Assembly (NCBI GenBank): GCA_007118445.1
Contig: SKRP01000289.1
Location: 1-8,436, forward strand
Reading direction: 5' to 3'
DNA from: Natronohydrobacter sp.
GTDB lineage: Bacteria > Pseudomonadota > Alphaproteobacteria > Rhodobacterales > Rhodobacteraceae
Length of the DNA stretch: 8,436 bases
Part shown: piece after piece, positions 1 to 5,092 of the stretch
Layout: each line of letters opens with the position of its first letter
Position numbering within the stretch: position 1 is the stretch's first letter
The notes under the pieces: generated by a model
Told to the model about the DNA's origin: nothing
Seen by the model: the letters and a program-made list of their open reading frames with translations, nothing else
The model's database searches: none
Position numbers and translations under genes: made by a program

Positions 1-92
1 AGCCGCATGTGCTGTTCTATGCCACCAAGCGCGTGGGCGGTGATGTCTCGGATTTCAAGGCGATCAAGCTGTTGAAATTCGGCGAGGTCTGA
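1..92 (+). CDS. Major capsid protein, C-terminal end (GTA g5, partial)
   Basis: Only the last 29 codons are present, read in the frame starting at base 3 and ending at the TGA at 90-92. The visible tail includes the segment FYATKRVGGDVSDFKAIKLL, which resembles the end of HK97-fold major capsid proteins of Rhodobacterales GTAs (the phage_HK97 capsid family). In that family this protein forms the head shell after cleavage by a prohead protease encoded upstream. The identification rests on this short tail plus the fact that the next ten genes follow the GTA order exactly. The 5' part, including any protease cleavage site, is outside the window. The gene is followed by a 78-base gap containing a terminator-like hairpin, unlike the tightly packed junctions downstream. 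Confidence 0.85.
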   Translation, partial: PHVLFYATKRVGGDVSDFKAIKLLKFGEV

Positions 93-99
93 TCCCTCC

Positions 100-143
100 G
101 CCCTGTTCTGTGCCTGTGCGGCGCAGGGCAGGGCCTGCTTTTT
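100..143 (+). terminator. Hairpin plus T-run, possible (leaky) intrinsic terminator after capsid gene
   Basis: Bases 100-114 pair with 120-134 to form a 15-base-pair stem (12 Watson-Crick and 3 G-T pairs, no mismatch) closed by a 5-base loop at 115-119. A run of five T lies at 139-143, four bases after the stem. A shorter, mutually exclusive stem, 123-127 with 134-138, directly abuts the T run. The structure sits between the capsid stop codon (90-92) and the start of g6 (171). Because the downstream genes are needed for the same particle, full termination here is unlikely. A partial terminator that gives more capsid message than tail message, or an RNA-processing/stability hairpin protecting the capsid mRNA 3' end, fits better. 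The 4-base spacer and short T run make it weaker than a textbook terminator. Confidence 0.6.
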
Positions 144-159
144 CCCTGAATTTCTGCAC

Positions 160-163
160 GAGG
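160..163 (+). promoter_or_regulatory. Ribosome binding site of g6
   Basis: GAGG lies 7 bases before the ATG at 171. It is a short but well placed Shine-Dalgarno match and supports that start. It lies downstream of the capsid-gene hairpin, so g6 translation is initiated independently of the capsid gene rather than by coupling to it. Confidence 0.55.
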
Positions 164-170
164 CCCCGAG

Positions 171-758
171 ATGGATCTGAAAGAGACCAGCCCTGTTCCT
201 GCTGCGGCCCTGCCTTTGGCCGCGTTTCGCGCGCATCTGCGTCTGGGTGCCGGGTTTTCCGATGAGGCGACGCAGGACGGGCTGTTGGAACAGTATCTGC
301 GCGCCGCGCTGGCCTCGGTCGAGGGGCGGGTGGCGCGGGCCTTGTTCCAGCGTGCTTTTGTGCTGCGGCTGACGCGCTGGCGCGATGATTATGCGCAGCG
401 TTTGCCGGTCGCGCCGGTGATTTCTGTGGCCTCGGTCACGCTGGTCAATGCGGCGGGCGGGGAGATGGTGGTCTCGCCCACGCGCTACCGTCTGGACGCG
501 GATGGCACGCGGCCAAGGCTGGAGGCGGCGGGCACGGCCTTGCCCGCGATCCCGACAGGCGGGCGGGTCGAGATTGTGCTCACGGCCGGGTTCGGCCCGG
601 ACTGGACGGATATCCCTGCGGATCTGCGCCAGGCAGCGCTGCTTCTGGCCGCGCAATATTACGAGGGCCGCGACGGGACGGGCGACAGTGATGCGGCATT
701 TGGCATCCGGTCGCTTCTGGAACGCTGGCGCGATGTGAGGATGGGGGGTGGCGCATGA
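171..758 (+). CDS. Head-tail connector / adaptor protein (GTA g6, phiE125 gp8 family)
   Basis: This 195-residue protein resembles the alphaproteobacterial 'phiE125 gp8' head-tail connector family, the counterpart of RcGTA g6 (rcc01688), the adaptor ring below the portal. Typical features are an N-terminal helical half (about residues 14-65), a central strand segment beginning LPVAPVISVASV (about 78-90), and a C-terminal helix with IPADLRQAALLLAAQYYEG (about 147-165). The adaptor ring extends the portal channel and provides the docking surface for the stopper. The ATG at 171 has a GAGG ribosome site 7 bases upstream. The stop overlaps the start of g7 as ATGA, so the two are probably translated in a coupled way. 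Position directly after the capsid gene matches the GTA order. Nothing looks truncated. Confidence 0.88.
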   Translation: MDLKETSPVPAAALPLAAFRAHLRLGAGFSDEATQDGLLEQYLRAALASVEGRVARALFQRAFVLRLTRWRDDYAQRLPVAPVISVASVTLVNAAGGEMVVSPTRYRLDADGTRPRLEAAGTALPAIPTGGRVEIVLTAGFGPDWTDIPADLRQAALLLAAQYYEGRDGTGDSDAAFGIRSLLERWRDVRMGGGA

Positions 759-1096
759 GCCGCGCGCCCAATCTGAGCCGCGCGCTGGTGCTGGAGACAC
801 CGGTCAGCGTGCCTGATGGCGCGGGGGGCTTCTCGATCACCTGGCAGGCGCTGGGCACGCTCTGGGCCGAAATCCGGGCAGGTAGCGGGCGGGAACGCTT
901 CGCAGCGCTTGGGCCTGCCGGGGAAGTGCGGTTGCGCATTCTGGTGCGCGGCGCGCCCGAAGGGTCGGACCAGCGCCCGCGCCCGGACCAGCGCTTTCGC
1001 GAGGGTGCCCGCGTGTTCCGCATCCTGACTGTCGCCGAGGCTGATGTGCAGGGCCGCTATCTGATCTGCACTGCGCAAGAGGAGCTTCCGGCATGA
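755..1096 (+). CDS. Head closure / stopper protein (GTA g7, phage head-tail joining family)
   Basis: This 113-residue protein matches the size and pattern of the phage head-tail adaptor (Phage_H_T_join, SPP1 gp16-like) family and sits where RcGTA has g7 (rcc01689), the stopper that seals the packaged head. Residues around 13-40 (VSVPDGAGGFSITWQALGTL) show the usual opening of these small beta-barrels: a strand, a D-G-x-G-G turn and a W-x-x-x-G-x-x-W-A-like strand. The region EGARVFRILTVAEAD (about 86-100) matches the conserved strand near the C-terminus. ATGA overlaps at both ends (755-758 with g6, 1093-1096 with g8) indicate coupled translation within the neck group. Assignment is by family pattern and gene order. 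Confidence 0.85.
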   Translation: MSRAPNLSRALVLETPVSVPDGAGGFSITWQALGTLWAEIRAGSGRERFAALGPAGEVRLRILVRGAPEGSDQRPRPDQRFREGARVFRILTVAEADVQGRYLICTAQEELPA

Positions 1097-1503
1097 GCTA
1101 TCAGATTGCCCCCGCGCTGCAATCCGCGATCTATGCGCATCTGGCAGACGATGCAGCATTGCAGGCGCTGGTGGGGGGCGCGATCTATGATGCGATCCCG
1201 CCTGCCACGCCGCCTGCAACCTATGTGCTGATCGGCCCGGAGGAAGCTTTCGACCGCTCGGACAAGACCGCGCATGGGGCCGAACACCGGCTGGTCATCA
1301 GCGTTGTCAGCAATGCCAGCGGGTTTCTGGCCGCCAAGGAAATTGCCGCGCGCATCAGCGATCTGCTCGATGCGCCCGCGCTCACGCTGACCCGCGGACG
1401 GCTGGTCGCGATGTGGTTCGACCGGGCCCAGGCCCGCAAGATCGAGGGCGACCAGACCCGCCGCATCGACCTGCGTTTTCGCGCGCGGGTCGAGGATAAC
1501 TGA
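1093..1503 (+). CDS. Tail terminator / tail completion protein (GTA g8, DUF3168)
   Basis: This 136-residue protein belongs to the DUF3168 family, which in RcGTA is g8 (rcc01690), the tail-terminator ring that caps the tube and joins it to the neck. Evidence is the N-terminal helix beginning MSYQIAPALQSAIYAHLADD, then LVGGAIYDAIPPATPPATYVLIGPEEAFDRSD (about 27-58), which carries the family's I-Y-D-x-x-P...P-Y-V-x-I-G pattern, then the strand HRLVISVVSNASG (about 65-77), a helix, and the final DLRFRARVEDN. The start overlaps the g7 stop as ATGA. The stop is followed by 24 bases before g9, the first break in coupling in this block. Confidence 0.88.
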   Translation: MSYQIAPALQSAIYAHLADDAALQALVGGAIYDAIPPATPPATYVLIGPEEAFDRSDKTAHGAEHRLVISVVSNASGFLAAKEIAARISDLLDAPALTLTRGRLVAMWFDRAQARKIEGDQTRRIDLRFRARVEDN

Positions 1504-1514
1504 ATTCATTGACA

Positions 1515-1522
1515 AAAGGGGG
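1515..1522 (+). promoter_or_regulatory. Ribosome binding site of g9 (tail tube)
   Basis: A purine run AAAGGGGG lies 5 bases before the ATG at 1528, in the 24-base gap after g8. It gives the tube gene independent initiation, unlike the ATGA-coupled genes around it. That fits a protein needed in many more copies than the neck proteins upstream; the copy-number link is inference. Confidence 0.6.
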
Positions 1523-1527
1523 CGCAG

Positions 1528-1953
1528 ATGGGCGCACAGAATGGCAAGGACCTGCTGGTCAAGGTCGATATGACCGGGGACGGGCAATTCGAGACAGTCG
1601 CGGGGCTGCGCGCCACACGGCTGAGCTTCAACGCGGAAAGCGTGGATGTGACCTCGCTCTCGTCGCAGAATGGCTGGCGCGAGCTGCTGGGTGGGGCCGG
1701 GGTCAAATCGGCCTCGATTTCCGGCTCGGGCGTGTTTCGCGATGAGGGCACGGATGAACGCGCGCGCGCCATTTTCTTCAATGGCGAAACGCCGGAATTC
1801 CAGATCATCATCCCCGATTTCGGCGTGGTCGAAGGGCCGTTCATGATCACCGGGCTTGATTACGCAGGCAGCCATAATGGCGAGGCCACTTTCGAGCTGT
1901 CGCTGGCCTCGGCGGGGTTGCTGGAGTTCATCTCGGATGCGGTGGACCCATGA
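1528..1953 (+). CDS. Major tail (tube) protein (GTA g9, TP901-1 family)
   Basis: This 141-residue protein resembles the phage major tail protein TP901-1 family and is the counterpart of RcGTA g9 (rcc01691), whose stacked hexameric rings make the tail tube. Recognisable pieces are the start MGAQNGKDLLVKVD, the segment LRATRLSFNAESVDVTSLSS (about 27-46) leading into NGWRELLGGAGVKSASISGSGVF (about 49-71), and the C-terminal strands GEATFELSLASAGLLEF. The middle region DEGTDERARAIFFNGE is the helix-and-loop seen in these tube folds. The ATG at 1528 is preceded by a purine-rich ribosome site. The stop overlaps the g10 start as ATGA. Length is normal for the family and no damage is visible. Confidence 0.9.
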   Translation: MGAQNGKDLLVKVDMTGDGQFETVAGLRATRLSFNAESVDVTSLSSQNGWRELLGGAGVKSASISGSGVFRDEGTDERARAIFFNGETPEFQIIIPDFGVVEGPFMITGLDYAGSHNGEATFELSLASAGLLEFISDAVDP

Positions 1954-2264
1954 CCAACCCCCATGCAGGCGAAGTGGCGCTGGTCATTGATGGCCAGCCC
2001 CATGCGCTGCGCCTGACGCTGGGCGCGCTGGCAGAACTGGAAACCGCACTGGGCGAGGACACGATCCTGGCGTTGGTCGAACGGTTCGAACAGGGCCGGG
2101 TGTCCAGCCGCGATGTGCTGGCGCTGATCGTGGCCGGTTTGCGCGGGGGCGGCTGGCAGGGGCAGGCATCCGACCTGATGCAGGCCGAGATCGCAGGCGG
2201 GCTGCCCGGCGCTGCGCGGGTCGCGGCGGAACTGCTCGCCCGCGCCTTCACCCCGCCCGCATGA
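1950..2264 (+). CDS. GTA g10, tail-assembly-chaperone-type protein (GTA_gp10 family)
   Basis: This 104-residue protein matches the 'gene transfer agent family protein' / GTA_gp10 family, classed with phage tail assembly chaperones, and sits between tube and tape measure as in RcGTA (rcc01692). The opening HAGEVALVIDGQPHALRLTLGALAELETALG (about 5-35) is the typical pattern: a short beta hairpin followed by a helix with L-x-L-x-x-L-A-E-L-E. The rest is mostly helical and hydrophobic, including LALIVAGLRGGGW (about 57-69). In long-tailed phages, proteins in this slot keep the tape measure soluble and load tube subunits; that role is inferred for this gene. Its start overlaps g9 and its end overlaps g10.1, both as ATGA. 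Confidence 0.85.
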   Translation: MTNPHAGEVALVIDGQPHALRLTLGALAELETALGEDTILALVERFEQGRVSSRDVLALIVAGLRGGGWQGQASDLMQAEIAGGLPGAARVAAELLARAFTPPA

Positions 2265-2482
2265 GCGCGCCCGGTTTCGACTGGCCCGCGCTGATGCGGC
2301 TGGGCCTGCGCGAGTTGCGCCTGCATCCGCGCGAGTTCTGGGCGCTGACGCCTGCGGAACTGATGGTGATGGCAGGGCTCGACGCGGCCCCTGGCCCCTT
2401 CACCCGCGCCCGGCTGGAGGAACTGGCCGCGCGCTATCCTGACACGAAAGGCAAGGCAGATGACAACGCTCAGCGATCTTGA
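2261..2482 (+). CDS. Small tail assembly chaperone (GTA g10.1, Phage_TAC family / TIGR02216)
   Basis: This 73-residue protein resembles the alphaproteobacterial 'phage conserved hypothetical' TIGR02216 family, now placed among tail assembly chaperones, equivalent to RcGTA rcc01693. Diagnostic features are DWPALMRLGLRELRLHPREFW (about 6-26), which carries the family's W-x-x-L-M-x-x-G-L-x-x-L-x-L-x-P-x-x-F-W pattern, followed by ALTPAELMVMAGLD and a final R-L-x-E-L-A-A-R-Y-P. It starts on the g10 ATGA and overlaps the start of the tape measure by 23 bases. Its frame is -1 relative to g10, the relation used in lambda G/GT frameshifting, but here it has its own ATG. Confidence 0.85.
   Translation: MSAPGFDWPALMRLGLRELRLHPREFWALTPAELMVMAGLDAAPGPFTRARLEELAARYPDTKGKADDNAQRS
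2447..2451 (+). promoter_or_regulatory. Ribosome binding site of g11
   Basis: AAAGG lies 8 bases before the ATG at 2460, inside the 3' end of g10.1. A second AAGG at 2453-2456 is too close to the start to be optimal. The site lets the tape measure start before g10.1 terminates at 2482, and supports the ATG at 2460. Confidence 0.45.
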
Positions 2483-3116
2483 AGCGCAGATTGCGGCCCT
2501 TGAGGCGCGGCTGGGCCAGACCACCGGGCTGGTCGCGGAATTCGACAGCGAACTGGCAGGGCTGGGGCGCAATCTGGTCTTTACCGGCCGCGAGGTCGAC
2601 ACGCTGTCGCGCAATTTCTCGACCGGGCTGCGGCGTGCCTTTGACGGGGTGATCTTTGACGGGATGCGGCTGCAGGACGCGCTGCGCGGGATTGCGCAGA
2701 CGATGGTCAATTCGGTCTATGGCGTGGCCATGCAGCCCGTGCAGAACGCGCTGGGCGGGCTGCTGGCGCAAGGGGTTGCGGGCGCGATGGGGGCGATCAT
2801 GCCATTCGCGCAAGGGGGCGCGTTCAGTTCGGGCCGGGTCATGCCCTTCGCGCAAGGCGGTGTGATCAGCCAGGCCACGGCTTTCCCCATGCGCGGCGGC
2901 ACCACCGGGCTGATGGGCGAGGCCGGGCCGGAAGCGATCCTGCCGCTTTCGCGCGGGCCGGATGGGCGGCTGGGCGTGCGCGGGGCGGGTGGCGGCGGGC
3001 CGGTCAATGTCACCTTCAATATCTCGACGCCCGATGTCGCGGGGTTCCAGCGCTCGCAGACCCAGATCGCGGCACAGATGAACCGCCTGCTCGCGCAGGG
3101 CGCGCGCAACCGCTGA
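2460..3116 (+). CDS. Tail tape measure protein (GTA g11, short form)
   Basis: This 218-residue protein is the counterpart of RcGTA g11 (rcc01694), the tape measure that sets tail length and fills the tube. The N-terminus (about 1-35) is heptad-like and probably coiled coil. Residues 50-110 are helical and hydrophobic (FDGMRLQDALRGIAQTMVNS). The C-terminal part carries the usual tape-measure ending: two copies of MPFAQGG (114-120 and 128-134), then FPMRGG and GLMGEAGPEAILPLSRGPDG (150-169), then a glycine-rich linker and a final strand and helix. At 1.5 angstroms per helical residue the full length would span roughly 33 nm, in line with the short GTA tail. It overlaps g10.1 by 23 bases. Confidence 0.88.
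   Translation: MTTLSDLEAQIAALEARLGQTTGLVAEFDSELAGLGRNLVFTGREVDTLSRNFSTGLRRAFDGVIFDGMRLQDALRGIAQTMVNSVYGVAMQPVQNALGGLLAQGVAGAMGAIMPFAQGGAFSSGRVMPFAQGGVISQATAFPMRGGTTGLMGEAGPEAILPLSRGPDGRLGVRGAGGGGPVNVTFNISTPDVAGFQRSQTQIAAQMNRLLAQGARNR
2799..2861 (+). repeat. Internal duplication of MPFAQGG in the tape measure gene
   Basis: Codons for MPFAQGG occur at 2799-2819 and again at 2841-2861, 42 bases apart start to start. The two DNA copies differ at only three wobble positions. The unit lies in the part of the protein before the conserved GEAGPEA ending. Repeats of this A-x-G-G type are common in tape measures, so it is a protein-level motif repeat and not a mobile or regulatory DNA repeat. Confidence 0.7.
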
Positions 3117-3120
3117 GGGG
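3115..3120 (+). promoter_or_regulatory. Ribosome binding site of g12 overlapping the g11 stop
   Basis: GAGGGG begins within the g11 stop codon (TGA at 3114-3116) and ends 9 bases before the ATG at 3130. A ribosome finishing g11 therefore covers the initiation site of g12, which suggests reinitiation with partial coupling across the 13-base gap. Confidence 0.5.
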
Positions 3121-3129
3121 AACAAGGCA

Positions 3130-3762
3130 ATGGCATTTCACGAAATCCGCTTTCCCGCCAATCTGAGCTTTGGCGCGCTGGGCGGGCCCGAACGGCGCAC
3201 CGAGATTGTCGAACTGGCCAATGGCCATGAGGAACGCAACACCCCGTGGCGGGATTCGCGCAGGCGCTATGATGCAGGCGTCGGGCTGCGCGCGCTTGAT
3301 GATCTGGAAACCATGGTCGCGTTTTTCGAGGCGCGGCAGGGGATGCTGCACGCCTTTCGCTGGAAGGACTGGGGCGATTACCGCTCGGCCCCGGCCTCGA
3401 AACCGATCACGGCCTTTGACCAGCTGATCGGTGTTGGCGATGGCGAGACGCGGGAGTTTCAGCTGCGCAAGGGCTATGCCTCGGGCGATCAGATCTGGTG
3501 GCGCGAGATCGTGAAACCGGTCGCGGGCACAGTTCTGGCAGCCATCGGTGCCGAGGATTTCACGCTGGACGCGGATTACACGGTCGATGCGACGACGGGT
3601 CGGATCACTTTCGACTGGCCGCCTGATGCTGGTGCGGAAATCCATGCCGGTTTCGAATTTGACGTGCCGGTGCGGTTTGATACGGATCTGATCCAGATTT
3701 CGGTGGCCAGTTTCAAGGCCGGTGAAGTGCCCAAAGTCCCGGTGGTCGAGGTGCGGCTATGA
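3130..3762 (+). CDS. Distal tail protein (GTA g12, DUF2460 / TIGR02217)
   Basis: This 210-residue protein belongs to the DUF2460 family; in RcGTA (g12, rcc01695) it is the distal tail protein that forms the ring between tube and hub. The start MAFHEIRFPANLSFGALGGP is characteristic, followed by the conserved stretch ERNTPWRDSRRRYDAGVGLR (about 36-55), the helix DLETMVAFFEARQG (about 58-71), and the motif F-R-W-K-D-W-x-D-Y-R-S (about 76-86). The C-terminal half is beta-rich: YASGDQIWWREIVKPVAGTV, TVDATTGRITFDWPPDAGAEI, and a final FEFDVPVRFDTD. The stop overlaps the hub gene as ATGA. Length is normal for the family and no defects are visible. Confidence 0.92.
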   Translation: MAFHEIRFPANLSFGALGGPERRTEIVELANGHEERNTPWRDSRRRYDAGVGLRALDDLETMVAFFEARQGMLHAFRWKDWGDYRSAPASKPITAFDQLIGVGDGETREFQLRKGYASGDQIWWREIVKPVAGTVLAAIGAEDFTLDADYTVDATTGRITFDWPPDAGAEIHAGFEFDVPVRFDTDLIQISVASFKAGEVPKVPVVEVRL

Positions 3763-4652
3763 GCCTGAGCGCACATCTCGCCTGCGGCACGACCACGATC
3801 TGCCGCGCCTGGTCGCTGGACCGGCGCGATGGTCTGGCTCTGGGTTTCACGGATCACGACCGCGATCTGGCCTTCGAGGGGCTGAACTTCCGCGCCGAGG
3901 CCGGGTTGACCGCGCAGGCGCTGGAACAGGTGACAGGGCTTGCGGTGGACAATTCGGAAGCCGTGGGCGCGTTGCGCGATGCCGGGCTGCGCGAAGCGGA
4001 TATCCTCGCGGGCCGCTATGATGGCGCGGGGCTGCGTATCTGGGAGGTGAACTGGGCCGATCTGGCGCAGCGTCGGCTGATCTTTCGCGGCGCTCTGGGC
4101 GAGATCACCCGCGCGGGCGGGGCCTTCCGGGCCGAGCTGCGCGGGCTGTCCGAGCCTCTGGGCCAGCCCGGCGGGCGCATCTATCACGCCGCCTGCTCAG
4201 CGGTGCTGGGCGACAGCGCCTGCCGCTTCGATCTGAACGCGCCGGGCTATTTTGCCGAGACACAGGTGGTCGCGCTGCGCGACGGGGTCGAGATCAGTTT
4301 TGATGCGCTCGAGAGTGTCGGGCCGGGCTGGTTCGCGGCAGGTCGCCTGCAGGTGCTGTCAGGTGCGGCCGAAGGGCTGGTCGGCCATATCCGCGATGAC
4401 CGGATGCGCGCGGGGCTGCGTGTGCTGACGCTTTGGGACAGTCTGCGCGCGCCGCTTGCGCCGGGCGATCATGTGCGGCTGGAGGTCGGCTGCGACAAAC
4501 AGGCCGCGACCTGTCGGCTGAAATTCGACAACATGCTGAATTTTCAGGGCTTCCCGCATATTCCGGGCGAGGATTGGATGACCGCCTATCCGCGCGCGGA
4601 TCAGCCCAATGCAGGCGGCGCGCGGCGCGCGCAACGCTCTGACCCGTTATGA
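3759..4652 (+). CDS. Tail hub protein with four-cysteine cluster (GTA g13, DUF2163 / TIGR02218)
   Basis: This 297-residue protein belongs to the DUF2163 (phage_BR0599) family, RcGTA g13 (rcc01696), a trimeric baseplate hub. The N-terminus reads HLACGTTTICRAWSLDRRDG, then a G-F-T-D-H-D motif at about 29-34, typical of the family. The C-terminal domain has four spaced cysteines, C146 and C155 (C-x8-C) and C245 and C252 (C-x6-C), next to the conserved segment KFDNMLNFQGFPHIPGEDWM (about 255-274). The analogous lambda protein gpL binds a [4Fe-4S] cluster through four cysteines, so these residues are the likely ligands here. Two other cysteines, C9 and C15, are N-terminal. ATGA overlaps join it to g12 and g14. 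Confidence 0.92.
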   Translation: MSLSAHLACGTTTICRAWSLDRRDGLALGFTDHDRDLAFEGLNFRAEAGLTAQALEQVTGLAVDNSEAVGALRDAGLREADILAGRYDGAGLRIWEVNWADLAQRRLIFRGALGEITRAGGAFRAELRGLSEPLGQPGGRIYHAACSAVLGDSACRFDLNAPGYFAETQVVALRDGVEISFDALESVGPGWFAAGRLQVLSGAAEGLVGHIRDDRMRAGLRVLTLWDSLRAPLAPGDHVRLEVGCDKQAATCRLKFDNMLNFQGFPHIPGEDWMTAYPRADQPNAGGARRAQRSDPL

Positions 4653-5077
4653 ACAGGGCGCGCATCGTGGCTCAGGCCCGCACCTGGATCGGCACGCCCT
4701 ATCACCACCGCGCCAGCCAGCGCGGGGCGGGGGCGGATTGTCTGGGGCTGATCTGCGGGCTTTGGCAGGCTCGCTATGGCCCTTTGCCCGAAACGCTGCC
4801 CGATTACAGCCCGCGCTGGGACGAGGCCGGGGCCGAGGAACGGCTCTGGGCGGCACTCGCGCGGCACCTGATCCCGGCCCGCACGCCCGCCGATGGGCAG
4901 GTGCTGCTCTTCCGGCTGCAACCGCGCGCGCTGGCCAAGCATCTGGGCATATCCTGCGCGCGGGGCTGCGGCTTCATCCATGCCTGCCCGCGCGCAGGCG
5001 TGGTCGAGGCCCCGCTGTCGCAGCCCTGGGCGCGCCGCATCGTGGCGCGCTTCGATTTCCCGCCGATTTCTGACTGA
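4649..5077 (+). CDS. NlpC/P60-type cell-wall peptidase (GTA g14, TIGR02219)
   Basis: This 142-residue protein is the tail-associated NlpC/P60 cysteine peptidase of the phage_NlpC family, RcGTA g14 (rcc01697). It is expected to cut peptide stems of peptidoglycan in the recipient periplasm as DNA is delivered. The N-terminal helix MNRARIVAQARTWIGTPY is followed by HHRASQRGAGADCLGLICGL, which holds the nucleophile C31 in the usual D-C-x-G-L setting. A-K-H-L-G-I supplies the catalytic His at 98, and GFIHAC places H111 as the likely third residue. All three are intact, so the enzyme should be active. There is no signal peptide, as expected for a particle component. It overlaps g13 as ATGA and is separated from g15 by 15 bases. 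Confidence 0.92.
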   Translation: MNRARIVAQARTWIGTPYHHRASQRGAGADCLGLICGLWQARYGPLPETLPDYSPRWDEAGAEERLWAALARHLIPARTPADGQVLLFRLQPRALAKHLGISCARGCGFIHACPRAGVVEAPLSQPWARRIVARFDFPPISD

Positions 5078-5080
5078 ACT

Positions 5081-5084
5081 GGAG
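5081..5084 (+). promoter_or_regulatory. Ribosome binding site of g15
   Basis: GGAG lies 8 bases before the ATG at 5093, in the 15-base gap after g14. It supports that start, which also puts the hydrophobic glycine-rich segment typical of this family at the very N-terminus. Confidence 0.6.
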
Positions 5085-5092
5085 TGTAACCC

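Noticed and set aside
1501..1527. Possible promoter in the g8-g9 gap
   Set aside because: The 24-base gap is too short for a full promoter on its own and shows only a ribosome site; no clear -35/-10 pair was found.
1057..2710. Minus-strand open frames of 272 codons (1057-1875) and 260 codons (1928-2710)
   Set aside because: They lie opposite g8-g9 and g9-g11, have low-complexity Arg/Ser/Pro-rich products, and lack a family match or convincing ribosome site.
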